DNA of 22,830 nt, taken from the NCBI GenBank assembly GCA_049589355.1, contig JBAWAP010000271.1, positions 1 through 22,830 on the forward strand. Direction: 5' to 3'. The first letter of the stretch is position 1, and every line of letters begins with the position of its first letter. The DNA comes from JBAWAP01 sp049589355. Its GTDB lineage: Bacteria > Chloroflexota > Anaerolineae > VGOG01. Below, one piece after another: positions 15,615 to 22,337 of the stretch. A program made the position numbers and the translations under genes. The notes beneath the pieces are model-generated. The model did no database searches. It saw only the letters and a list, made by a program, of their open reading frames with translations, and was not told the origin of the DNA.

Positions 15615-16706
15615 TCAACTTAATCCTGCTCTCCTCAGCTTCTCTGCCTGTTCAGTAGTAGCCAGCTCCTCGATGAACTGGCCCAAGTCGCCGTCCAGGA
15701 CGTCCTCCAGGCGATGGCTGGTGAGGCCGATGCGGTGATCGGTCACCCGGCTCTGGGGGAAGTTGTAGGTGCGAATCTTCTCCGCCCGCTCCCCTGTGCC
15801 AACCTGGGAGCGGCGTCTCTCATCCAATTGCTCATGCTGTTTTTGTTTCTCTATCTCGTACAGCCTGGCTCGCAGGATGGCCAGGGCCCGCGTGCGGTTC
15901 TGTAGCTGGGAGCGCTGGCTCTCGCAAGCGACAACCATCCCTGTGGGCAGGTGGGTGATGCGTACGGCGGTGGCGTTCTTCTGCATGTGTTGCCCCCCCG
16001 GCCCGGAGGAACGATAGACGTCTATCCGCAGATCGTTAGGGTCTATTTCCACCTCTACCTCGTCCACCTCGGGCAGGACGGCCACGGTTGCGGTGGAGGT
16101 GTGGATGCGGCCGCTGGATTCGGTGATGGGCACCCGCTGCACTCGATGGACGCCGCTCTCGTATTTCAGCCGGGAATAAGGGGAGGGGCTAGCTCCCTCC
16201 TTGCCCTTGACAGCGAAGATGATCTCTTTAAAGCCGCCTATACCTGTCTCGTTAAGACTAAGAAGTTCAATGGACCAACCGTGGTTCTCGGCGTATCTGT
16301 TGTACATGCGATAGAGATCGGCCGCGAAGAGGCCCGCCTCGTCGCCCCCCGTCCCGGCTCTGATTTCCATTATCACATTTCGCTCATCCCTGGAATCCTT
16401 CGGCAGGAGCATCATCTTCAATTCATTCAAAAGAGCTTCACCTTGCCCTTCGAGCCTTTCGATCTCATCTCGGACCAGGTTCACCATCTCTTCGCTTTCC
16501 TCGCCCTCTAGCAAGGCCCTGGTCTCGCTGAGCTCGCTTTCGTTCGCTTTATACTGGCGATACTTCTGGACCAAGTCTTCGATCTCGGCCTGTTCCTGAG
16601 CGTATTTCCTCACCAGATCAGGGTCAGTGGCCACCTCGGGATCAGCCATAAGTCTATTCAGTTCTTCGTAGCGCTCTTCGATAAGCTCTACTCTCTCTTC
16701 TAACAT
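15615..16706 (-). CDS. prfA: Peptide chain release factor 1
   Basis: A 363-residue class I release factor that recognises UAA and UAG and triggers peptide release on the ribosome. An N-terminal helical domain precedes AGTGGDEA (117-124), the codon-recognition tripeptide PIT (193-195, matching the RF1 PxT type, not the RF2 SPF) and the catalytic GGQ (237-239). The sequence around GGQ is SSGPGGQHMQKNATAVR rather than the common GAGGQHVNxTxSAVR, a variant noted as a finding. The ATG has GAAGAGGA upstream. PrmC, its methylase, follows 56 bases later. Confidence 0.96.
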   Translation of the reverse strand: MLEERVELIEERYEELNRLMADPEVATDPDLVRKYAQEQAEIEDLVQKYRQYKANESELSETRALLEGEESEEMVNLVRDEIERLEGQGEALLNELKMMLLPKDSRDERNVIMEIRAGTGGDEAGLFAADLYRMYNRYAENHGWSIELLSLNETGIGGFKEIIFAVKGKEGASPSPYSRLKYESGVHRVQRVPITESSGRIHTSTATVAVLPEVDEVEVEIDPNDLRIDVYRSSGPGGQHMQKNATAVRITHLPTGMVVACESQRSQLQNRTRALAILRARLYEIEKQKQHEQLDERRRSQVGTGERAEKIRTYNFPQSRVTDHRIGLTSHRLEDVLDGDLGQFIEELATTEQAEKLRRAGLS

Positions 16707-16726
16707 GTTCCTCTTCTGTCAGTCGT

Positions 16727-17329
16727 TCAAAAGAAGCTCAATTGCTTTGCTTGCTCCAGGGGCTCGGCTTCGGCCAATTGCTCTGCTTCCTTGAGGATCT
16801 GGGGGATCTTGAGCATATCCTCCTCCACAGCCGACCGCCACTTGGGCTGGTGCAAGGCAGCGGCCGGATGGAACATAGGATAGTAGATGCGGCCGCCGAT
16901 GCGCTTGGGCTGGCCGTGGATGCGGGTGATCGAGGCGTTGGGAAAGTAGCGAGCCATAGAATAGCGTCCCAGGGTGACGATCAACTTTGGCTGGATCAGC
17001 TCGATCTGTTTATCGAGGTAAGGCTTGCAGGTCTCGATCTCCTCGGATAGAGGATCGCGGTTGCCGGGTGGCCGGCACTTGATGACGTTGCAGATGTAAA
17101 CTTCCTCTCGCTTGAGGCCGATGCTGGCCAGAAGCTCCTCCAGAAACCGCCCTGCTGCTCCCACAAAGGGGCGGCCCTGCCGATCCTCGTGGAAGCCAGG
17201 AGCCTCACCGATGAACATGATTTCTGCGTCCTCAGATCCCTCGCCAGGCACCGTCTGGGTGCGACCCTTGGCCAAGTCGCAGCGCTGACAGATGGCTATC
17301 TCCTCGTAAAGCTCGGTCAGTGGGGTCAT
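16727..17329 (-). CDS. udg: Type 4 (iron-sulphur) uracil-DNA glycosylase
   Basis: A 200-residue family 4 uracil-DNA glycosylase that removes uracil arising from cytosine deamination. Four cysteines fit the 4Fe-4S ligands: C14, C17, C85 (VIKCRPP) and C101 (ETCKPYL). GEAPGFHED (41-49) and FHPAA near residue 153 are the family's active-site motifs. This class is frequent in thermophiles but is not restricted to them. The ATG has GAGGAGGT seven bases upstream. The gene lies between a decayed toxin-antitoxin pair and prfA. Confidence 0.94.
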   Translation of the reverse strand: MTPLTELYEEIAICQRCDLAKGRTQTVPGEGSEDAEIMFIGEAPGFHEDRQGRPFVGAAGRFLEELLASIGLKREEVYICNVIKCRPPGNRDPLSEEIETCKPYLDKQIELIQPKLIVTLGRYSMARYFPNASITRIHGQPKRIGGRIYYPMFHPAAALHQPKWRSAVEEDMLKIPQILKEAEQLAEAEPLEQAKQLSFF

Positions 17330-17333
17330 GCAT

Positions 17334-17426
17334 TTACCTCCTCTCGGCTAAGATGGCAATCACCTCGGCCACTTCTGCGAAGATTTGTTCAAGGGCTGGT
17401 TCTATACAAGGTACATGTGTTTGCAT
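17334..17426 (-). pseudogene. Possible C-terminal remnant of a toxin gene
   Basis: Thirty codons, MQTHVPCIEPALEQIFAEVAEVIAILAERR, begin five bases after the decayed antitoxin frame ends and stop four bases before the udg start. The pattern EPALEQIFAEVAEVI recalls the C-terminal tail of DUF6516/TumE-like proteins (usually ...PSLEEVLAEI...), which are typically encoded after small antitoxins. The segment is too short for certainty. If the idea is right, most of the toxin has been deleted. Confidence 0.3.
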
Positions 17427-17430
17427 CCGG

Positions 17431-17742
17431 CTATCCTGGCGACAACTCCCGAATAAGGGAAAGCCAGTGTTGTTTTTCCATCTCCAGCGCTTCCCATTGG
17501 ATGAAATCGCTTTCTACCTGATACGAGTGCTTGTTAGGAATCCCGTCTCTATCTCAAGCCACGTTAAAGCCTTCAAAAGACATGCCGTAACGAAACTCGT
17601 AATCCGAGATTCATTCGTTGCATTCTTTCAACTTTGCAGCGACAGTTTCTCGGGCCAAATAGATGATCTTATCCTCCATAGTCTCCCCTGAAAAGCTCTG
17701 AAGCCTTTCTACAAGCTTTTCATCAAGCAAAACCGCTTCCAT
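17431..17742 (-). pseudogene. Antitoxin-like gene with two in-frame TGA codons
   Basis: From an ATG at 17742 with AAGGAGGGGCG directly upstream, 43 codons are open (MEAVLLDEKLVERLQSFSGE…LKECNE). TGA follows at 17611-17613. The same frame continues ISDYEFRYGMSFEGFNVA, TGA at 17554-17556, then DRDGIPNKHSYQVESDFIQWEAL…LIRELSPG to a TAG at 17431. The pieces together read as one coherent ~103-residue protein of the small antitoxin-like type: N-terminal helix, RYGM, then an acidic-aromatic tail. Both TGAs would be Arg CGA before a single C-to-T change. Neighbouring genes use TGA as a normal stop, so a pseudogene is the simplest reading. It interrupts the tsaE-prmC operon. Confidence 0.6.
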
Positions 17743-17839
17743 CGCCCCTCCTTCCCCAGGAACCTCGAGCCTCTTCATGCCATCGAAAGGCCCACTTCGG
17801 CTCCCGTGCTCATTAGGAAGACAGCCCCCATACCCCGGA

Positions 17840-18460
17840 TTATACCCCATCTAAGGCATTTTGTCCAAACTCTGTTAGCTTTTCCCACAATGCTTGCTTA
17901 ACCTGCCGGAAACGGCTCTGAAAAGTGGCCGAGGTTAGGCGCCCCGTGGACATGCTCAGTGCATCCTCATCCCTGTCGCGATAATAGTGCCGCCGCAACC
18001 CAGCCTGCTGAAAGCCATACTTGTAATACAGATTCTGGGCTGTGACGTTGGAAACGCGCACCTCCAAAGTGGCTCTCTCAGCGCCAAGCTCTGTAGCTCG
18101 ATCGAGCATGGCTACCAATAGCAGCTCACCGATCCCTCTCCGCCGCCAATTGGGCTGCACGGCTATAGTGCTGATATGGGCCTCACCGAGCATCAGCCAG
18201 AAGCCACCATACCCAAGGACAGCCGGCCGTATCCCCTCTCCAAGAGACCGATGGGCCTTGGCCAGCAGACCCGACTCTGACCTCTCCGTCCAGCGCTGGC
18301 GAGCGACGAAATAGTGGGAGAAGTCGTTCCCCAGGAGCTCGCAACGGTAAGCTCGAGCAGACCAGGGCGAGGGGAAAGAGATACGCTCGATCTCCATCAC
18401 CTCTTCAATGTCTCGCAGCCGCATGGGTTCGACGACATAAGGCAAATCCGTGTAGTCCAT
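17840..18460 (-). CDS. rimI: GNAT acetyltransferase, RimI type
   Basis: A 206-residue GNAT enzyme that probably acetylates the N-terminus of ribosomal protein S18 or other proteins. The fold is visible in IERISFPSPWS, HISTIAVQPNWRRRGIGELLL (acetyl-CoA loop RRRGIG at about 106-111) and LEVRVSNVTAQNLYYKYGF. Residues ~56-80 (QRWTERSESGLLAKAHRSLGEG…) form an unusually long, low-similarity insert between FVAR and LGYGGFW. It lies 20 bases after tsaB, the frequent tsaE-tsaB-rimI order. Confidence 0.88.
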   Translation of the reverse strand: MDYTDLPYVVEPMRLRDIEEVMEIERISFPSPWSARAYRCELLGNDFSHYFVARQRWTERSESGLLAKAHRSLGEGIRPAVLGYGGFWLMLGEAHISTIAVQPNWRRRGIGELLLVAMLDRATELGAERATLEVRVSNVTAQNLYYKYGFQQAGLRRHYYRDRDEDALSMSTGRLTSATFQSRFRQVKQALWEKLTEFGQNALDGV

Positions 18461-18469
18461 GCCTCATCA

Positions 18470-18486
18470 CTTCGACAGGATCAGGG
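18470..18486. repeat. Dispersed CTGAG/CGAAG element at the tsaB stop
   Basis: CTTCGACAGGATCAGGG spans the tsaB stop codon (18481-18483) and the short gap before rimI. It therefore supplies the last codons of tsaB. Confidence 0.5.
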
Positions 18487-19155
18487 CAAACATTCTATCG
18501 GAGGGTGGCGAAGATAGATGGGGGCCAGGGTGGCGGGGTCGTCCACCTCGCCTCTTTCCAAGCGTTGCCAGCCTAACTCGGCCAGATACCCCGCCCTGCG
18601 CAGGGAGGAGGCCGGCAAGGCCACTACAGCCCTTTCGCCCAGATGCTCTCGTAACAGTTCGGTGGCCTGGGCATCTATCTCACCGCAGAAAAGGGTGTGG
18701 GTTTCGATATCGGCACAAAGCTCATCTAACGTTGTTAGGCGGTAATCGCCTTGCCTTTGCCACTGCCCCTTCCTCCACCGATAAAAAGCCACGCAGACCC
18801 GTCCCCGACCGGCTTGCAGCACGGCGCACACGGGACCTGGCTTACGGGCTTGGGCATAGACCAGGATATCTAATGTCGGTATCCCCATGAGCGGTATAGC
18901 CAGGGTTAGGGCCAGGCCCTTAGCCACGCCTAGCCCGATGCGCAGCCCAGTGAAGGAGCCGGGGCCCAAGGCCACGGCTATCCCCCTCAACTCGGAGGGC
19001 GAGACCCTTTGTCGCTCTAACATGTGCACCAGACCAGGCACCAGTTCCACCGTGTGGCCGTTTGCCGAGCGCCATGTCTCCTCGGCCACCACACGCTCTC
19101 CGTCATATAGCGCCAAACTAGGCATTCGCGTAGCTGCGTCAATAGCCAAAAGCAA
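18481..19155 (-). CDS. tsaB: tRNA threonylcarbamoyladenosine biosynthesis protein TsaB
   Basis: A 224-residue ASKHA-fold protein. It is the non-catalytic partner of TsaD in the complex that attaches threonylcarbamoyl to A37 of ANN-decoding tRNAs. LAIDAATRMPSLAL at the N-terminus and ALGPGSFTGLRIGLGVAKGLA (62-82) are typical. It starts 14 bases after tsaE ends. TsaD is not in the window. Confidence 0.95.
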   Translation of the reverse strand: MLLAIDAATRMPSLALYDGERVVAEETWRSANGHTVELVPGLVHMLERQRVSPSELRGIAVALGPGSFTGLRIGLGVAKGLALTLAIPLMGIPTLDILVYAQARKPGPVCAVLQAGRGRVCVAFYRWRKGQWQRQGDYRLTTLDELCADIETHTLFCGEIDAQATELLREHLGERAVVALPASSLRRAGYLAELGWQRLERGEVDDPATLAPIYLRHPPIECLP

Positions 19156-19169
19156 TGAGCTTCTCCTTG

Positions 19170-19673
19170 CTAGATCCCAAAGGCTCTCCGTTTGAATTCC
19201 CGCAACAGTTCCTGATAGCGCTGCCCCACGGCTTTCATCAGCAGGCCGCGCTTAGTCTCGTCTATATAGCAGAGCTCGATCCAAAGGCGCTCAGCAGGTA
19301 GAGCCTCCGGCGCTCGATCGGCCCACTCGACGACGCAGACTCCCTCACCATAGAAGTATTCCTCGAGGCCCAGAGCCAGAGCTTCTTTTGCGTCCCCAAT
19401 GCGGTATAGGTCTATGTGGTAGAATAGCAGCCTCGCTTGCTCTTGCTTGTACTCGTTGATCAAGGTGAAGCTGGGGCTGGTGATAGGCCCTTCGATTCCC
19501 AGGCCCTGTCCGATGCCCTGGGCCAGGCAAGTTTTCCCCGCGCCTAACTCGCCTGCCAAGCAGATCACATCGCCACCTTGCAAGAGCTCCCCCAACCTAG
19601 CGCCCAGGCGCCGCGTCTGAGCCTCGCTGTGACTGATGAAGTCCAGGCTGCGTTCATCCAATATAGGAGCCAC
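19170..19673 (-). CDS. tsaE: tRNA threonylcarbamoyladenosine biosynthesis ATPase TsaE
   Basis: A 167-residue P-loop ATPase that powers the TsaB-TsaD complex. Walker A is GELGAGKT (41-48), and later SPSFTLINEY, YHIDLYRI and VVEWADRAPEALP match the family. The longest frame starts with GTG. A TTG four codons later has AGAGGTGG eight bases upstream and would give a more typical N-terminus (DERSLDFISHS), so the true start may be 19661. It heads the operon from the promoter at 19705-19733. Confidence 0.94.
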   Translation of the reverse strand: MAPILDERSLDFISHSEAQTRRLGARLGELLQGGDVICLAGELGAGKTCLAQGIGQGLGIEGPITSPSFTLINEYKQEQARLLFYHIDLYRIGDAKEALALGLEEYFYGEGVCVVEWADRAPEALPAERLWIELCYIDETKRGLLMKAVGQRYQELLREFKRRAFGI

Positions 19674-19704
19674 CTCTGTAAATCCTATTACTTGAAGTTA
19701 CCTT

Positions 19705-19733
19705 ATTGTACAACCTTTGTCCTTTCTGGACAA
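19705..19733 (-). promoter_or_regulatory. Promoter of the tsaE-prmC operon with a palindrome over the -35 box
   Basis: On the minus strand, TTGTCC (19728-19733) and TACAAT (19705-19710) are 17 bases apart. The -35 box is one arm of the perfect palindrome TTGTCCTTTCTGGACAA (19717-19733), a possible regulator site. Confidence 0.7.
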
Positions 19734-19746
19734 GCGGCGTAATCTG

Positions 19747-19819
19747 CCCTCACCCTCCCCCTATCCCCCTCCCTCTCCCAAAGTTTGGGAGAGGGAGGGG
19801 GTTGGGGGTGAGTGAGGGC
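19747..19819. repeat. Long C-rich/G-rich palindrome with G-quadruplex potential
   Basis: CCCTCACCCTCCCCC...CCCTCTCCCAAA is mirrored by TTTGGGAGAGGG...GGGGGTGAGTGAGGG, with arms of about 35 bases and almost no loop. The plus strand at 19787-19809 carries four G-tracts of three or more separated by one to three bases. The minus strand of the left arm does too. It separates the divergent tsaE and ugd transcription units. Confidence 0.85.
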
Positions 19820-19886
19820 CGCTAGCTAAAAAGTGAAAAATGTGGTATCATTATGCTCACTGAGATTGAGAAAGGGAAGATTTTTT

Positions 19887-21200
19887 ATGAGGAACCTCTG
19901 CGTAATCGGCGTGGGCTACGTTGGATTGGTGACCGGAGCCTGCCTGGCCGATCTGGGCAATCGCGTGGTCTGTCTCAACCGTAATAAAGCGAAGTCCGAT
20001 AACCTCAAGAAGGGCATCATGCCCATCTATGAGCCTGGGCTGGAGGAGATCGTGCGGCGAAACTATGCCTCTGGACGCCTGGATTTCACTATTTCTTACG
20101 ACGAGGCTCTGCAAGATGTTGATTTCGTGTTCATCGCCGTGGGCACTCCTTCTGGTGCTGAGGGCGAAGCGGATCTGGTCCACGTCAACCAGGCATCGGA
20201 GGGCATAGCCGAGCGCCTGGACCACCCCATTATCATCGTCAACAAGAGCACTGTGCCCATCGGCACCGGCGACTGGGTGGCCGACATCGTCAGGGAGAAC
20301 ATGCCTGCCGAGGATATAGAGTTCTCTGTGGTCTCCAACCCCGAATTTTTACGGGAGGGCTCGGCCGTCTACGACTTCATGAACCCCGATCGCATCGTCT
20401 TGGGCTCACTGGATCCGGCGGCGGCGCATCGGGTGGCCGAATTATACTACCCCCTGCAGGCTCCGATCATCATCACTGATCTGCGCACGGCGGAGATGAT
20501 CAAGTACACCTCCAACGCTTTCCTGGCCACCAAAATCTCGTTCATCAACGAGATAGCCAACATCTGCGAGGCGCTGGGAGCCGACGTGACGGAAGTGGCC
20601 CGCGGCATGGGCATGGATCAGCGCATCGGGCCGCAGTTCCTGGGGGCGGGGGTAGGCTGGGGGGGCAGTTGTTTTCCCAAGGACGTGAAAGCCCTGGCCC
20701 ACATGGCTGCCACCCACGGGGCTCACCCTCAGCTGCTACGGGCGGTGATGGAGATCAACTACGACCAGCGCAAAAGGGTGATCCAGAAGCTGCGGGACAT
20801 TCTGGGTGGCTTCCGGGGAAAGACCATCGGCATCTTGGGCCTGGCCTTTAAGCCAAACACCGATGACATGCGAGATGCGCCCTCCATCGAGATCATCCAC
20901 ATGCTCCAGCACGAGGGGGCGCAGATCAAGGCTTACGATCCACAGGCCATGGAGACAGCCAGGCGGCTATTGACCAACGTCAACTATTGCGAGAACCCGT
21001 ACGCTGTAGCAGAGGATGCAGACGCCCTGATCCTCGTGACTGAGTGGAACGAGTTCAAGCAGTTGGACATGATGCGAATCAAGTCATCTATGCGTCAGCC
21101 GGTCCTCTTAGATGGCCGCAACATCTACGATCCCAGCAGGATGAAGGAGATGGACTTCATCCACCGTGGCATGGGGCGCGGCTACAATGAGGCGGTATGA
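19887..21200 (+). CDS. ugd: UDP-glucose 6-dehydrogenase family protein
   Basis: A 437-residue UDP-sugar dehydrogenase that oxidises UDP-glucose (or a related UDP-sugar) to the uronic acid for envelope polysaccharides. VIGVGYVGLVTGACLADLG is the dinucleotide-binding loop. GVGWGGSCFPKD holds the catalytic Cys262, and AFKPNTDDMRDAPS is the UDP-binding domain motif. ATG 19887 is chosen because GGGAAG lies seven bases before it and the protein then begins at the Rossmann strand; a GTG 18 codons earlier is less likely. The end of strand 2 reads CLNRNK where an Asp is usual (see findings). The stop overlaps the acpS start (ATGA). Confidence 0.93.
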   Translation: MRNLCVIGVGYVGLVTGACLADLGNRVVCLNRNKAKSDNLKKGIMPIYEPGLEEIVRRNYASGRLDFTISYDEALQDVDFVFIAVGTPSGAEGEADLVHVNQASEGIAERLDHPIIIVNKSTVPIGTGDWVADIVRENMPAEDIEFSVVSNPEFLREGSAVYDFMNPDRIVLGSLDPAAAHRVAELYYPLQAPIIITDLRTAEMIKYTSNAFLATKISFINEIANICEALGADVTEVARGMGMDQRIGPQFLGAGVGWGGSCFPKDVKALAHMAATHGAHPQLLRAVMEINYDQRKRVIQKLRDILGGFRGKTIGILGLAFKPNTDDMRDAPSIEIIHMLQHEGAQIKAYDPQAMETARRLLTNVNYCENPYAVAEDADALILVTEWNEFKQLDMMRIKSSMRQPVLLDGRNIYDPSRMKEMDFIHRGMGRGYNEAV

Positions 21201-21595
21201 CAAAAGCTGATTCACCGTGCGTTTTCTCCGTTGGGGTGGACATCATAGAGATCGAGCGCATCGAGGATGCCCTGCGACGGCACGGCGAGCGCTTCCTCCA
21301 GCGAGTGTACACCCCAACGGAGCAGGCTTATTGCCGAGGACGGGTGCCGGAGCTAGCGGCCCGCTTTGCCGCTAAAGAAGCTATCTCGAAAGCCCTGGGC
21401 ACGGGGATGCGGGGCATCGCCTGGCAAGAAATGGAGATCCTCGGTGACGAGCGGGGCAAACCTCTGATTCATTTGCACGGGCGAGCCAAGGCGCGGGCTG
21501 AAGAGTTGGGCCTGTCCGAGTTCGCCATCAGCCTTTCCCATTCGCGGGATTACGCCGTGGCTTTCGTGATGGCGGCTGGGAAAAGGGGAGTTTGA
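21197..21595 (+). CDS. acpS: Holo-[acyl-carrier-protein] synthase
   Basis: A 132-residue AcpS-type phosphopantetheinyl transferase that loads 4'-phosphopantetheine from CoA onto acyl carrier protein for fatty-acid synthesis. VGVDIIEIERIEDAL carries the Mg-binding Asp, RFAAKEAISKALGTG the catalytic Glu and Lys, and ISLSHSRDYAVAFV closes the domain. The length is normal. It overlaps ugd by four bases and is followed by mntA after three. Confidence 0.95.
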   Translation: MTKADSPCVFSVGVDIIEIERIEDALRRHGERFLQRVYTPTEQAYCRGRVPELAARFAAKEAISKALGTGMRGIAWQEMEILGDERGKPLIHLHGRAKARAEELGLSEFAISLSHSRDYAVAFVMAAGKRGV

Positions 21596-21598
21596 GGA

Positions 21599-21904
21599 AT
21601 GGAACGGTTTGAGGAACTGCGGGAAAAGATTTTGCCCGTGCTGTTGCCCTGCGGGGTTAAGCGGATAGCCCTGTTTGGATCAGTGGTCAGAGGGGAAGAG
21701 ACGCCAGAAAGCGACATTGATATCCTGGTAACACTGAAACCCCGGTCCGAAAGACCGCTACTTGGGCTTTTCAAATGGATTGCACTAGAGGAGGAGCTAA
21801 GCGAGAAATTGGATCGCAAGGTGGATCTTATAAGCGAAGGCGGCCTGAGCCCCTATATCCGTCCTTATGTGGATAGAGAGAGGGTAGTCTTGTATGAAGA
21901 ATGA
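21599..21904 (+). CDS. mntA: MntA-type minimal nucleotidyltransferase antitoxin
   Basis: A 101-residue minimal nucleotidyltransferase. FGSVVRGEETPESDIDILV gives the GSxxRG...DxD core with D39 and D41, and KVDLIS supplies the third acidic residue D76, so the active site is complete. In characterised MntA-HepT pairs this enzyme inactivates the HEPN toxin by transferring AMP to a Tyr. It overlaps hepT by 11 bases, supporting a functional pair. Confidence 0.9.
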   Translation: MERFEELREKILPVLLPCGVKRIALFGSVVRGEETPESDIDILVTLKPRSERPLLGLFKWIALEEELSEKLDRKVDLISEGGLSPYIRPYVDRERVVLYEE

Positions 21905-22250
21905 CGCTGTTTACCTGCATCATATTCTGGATGCCATCAATCGCATAGAGCAATACCTGGCAGGCGTTTCCTATGATCGCTTTCTGCAAGACGTTCTTCT
22001 GCAAGATGGTGTGGTCCGCCAGATGGAGATAATCGGTGAAGCGGCGAGAAATGTTTCCAAGGACTTGCAGAACGCTCATCCAGAACTCCCCTGGGGCAAA
22101 ATGATTGGGGTAAGGAACATACTGACTCATGCTTACTTCCGGGTTGACCTTTTCATCGTATGGGATACAGCTCAGTCCGATCTCCCGCGCTTGAAGCAGC
22201 AGATTGAGCAACTTCTTGAGGAGATGGGTGAAAACGATTGTGAAGTATAA
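21894..22250 (+). CDS. hepT: HEPN-domain toxin HepT (DUF86)
   Basis: A 118-residue all-helical HEPN ribonuclease of the DUF86 type. The catalytic and target motif RNILTHAY (R74, H79, Y81) is the complete RX4HXY. Arg and His cleave RNA, and the Tyr is the residue modified by MntA in studied homologues. GEAARNVSKDL and the C-terminal helix are also typical. The pair sits between acpS and trpS and appears intact. Confidence 0.92.
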   Translation: MKNDAVYLHHILDAINRIEQYLAGVSYDRFLQDVLLQDGVVRQMEIIGEAARNVSKDLQNAHPELPWGKMIGVRNILTHAYFRVDLFIVWDTAQSDLPRLKQQIEQLLEEMGENDCEV

Positions 22251-22337
22251 CAGCCAATCAACTGTCCATGGTACGCGATCAGCAGTTGCCGTTGAGTGGC
22301 CATCAACCGACTTTAACTAACGGGAGGCATACAAGAG

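Noticed and set aside
17402..17497. Minus-strand frame with GSAGDGKTTLAF, resembling a Walker A motif
   Set aside because: Only 31 codons, with no ribosome site and no downstream ATPase motifs. The same bases code for the antitoxin-like tail in another frame, so the match is chance.
17320..17691. Plus-strand 123-codon reading frame
   Set aside because: It lies antisense to the decayed toxin-antitoxin genes, has no ribosome site and an unlikely composition.
17431..17742. TGA read as an amino acid in the antitoxin-like frame
   Set aside because: Several intact genes here (rfaE1, ugd, tsaB, acpS) end in TGA, and no selenocysteine-type hairpin or glycine-type pattern is seen. Pseudogene decay is simpler.
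19833..19886. GTG start extending ugd by 18 residues
   Set aside because: The extension is not typical of the family, and GGGAAG before ATG 19887 fits much better.
22251..22337. T-box or attenuator leader before trpS
   Set aside because: The gap is only 87 bases and shows no T-box sequence or terminator hairpin.
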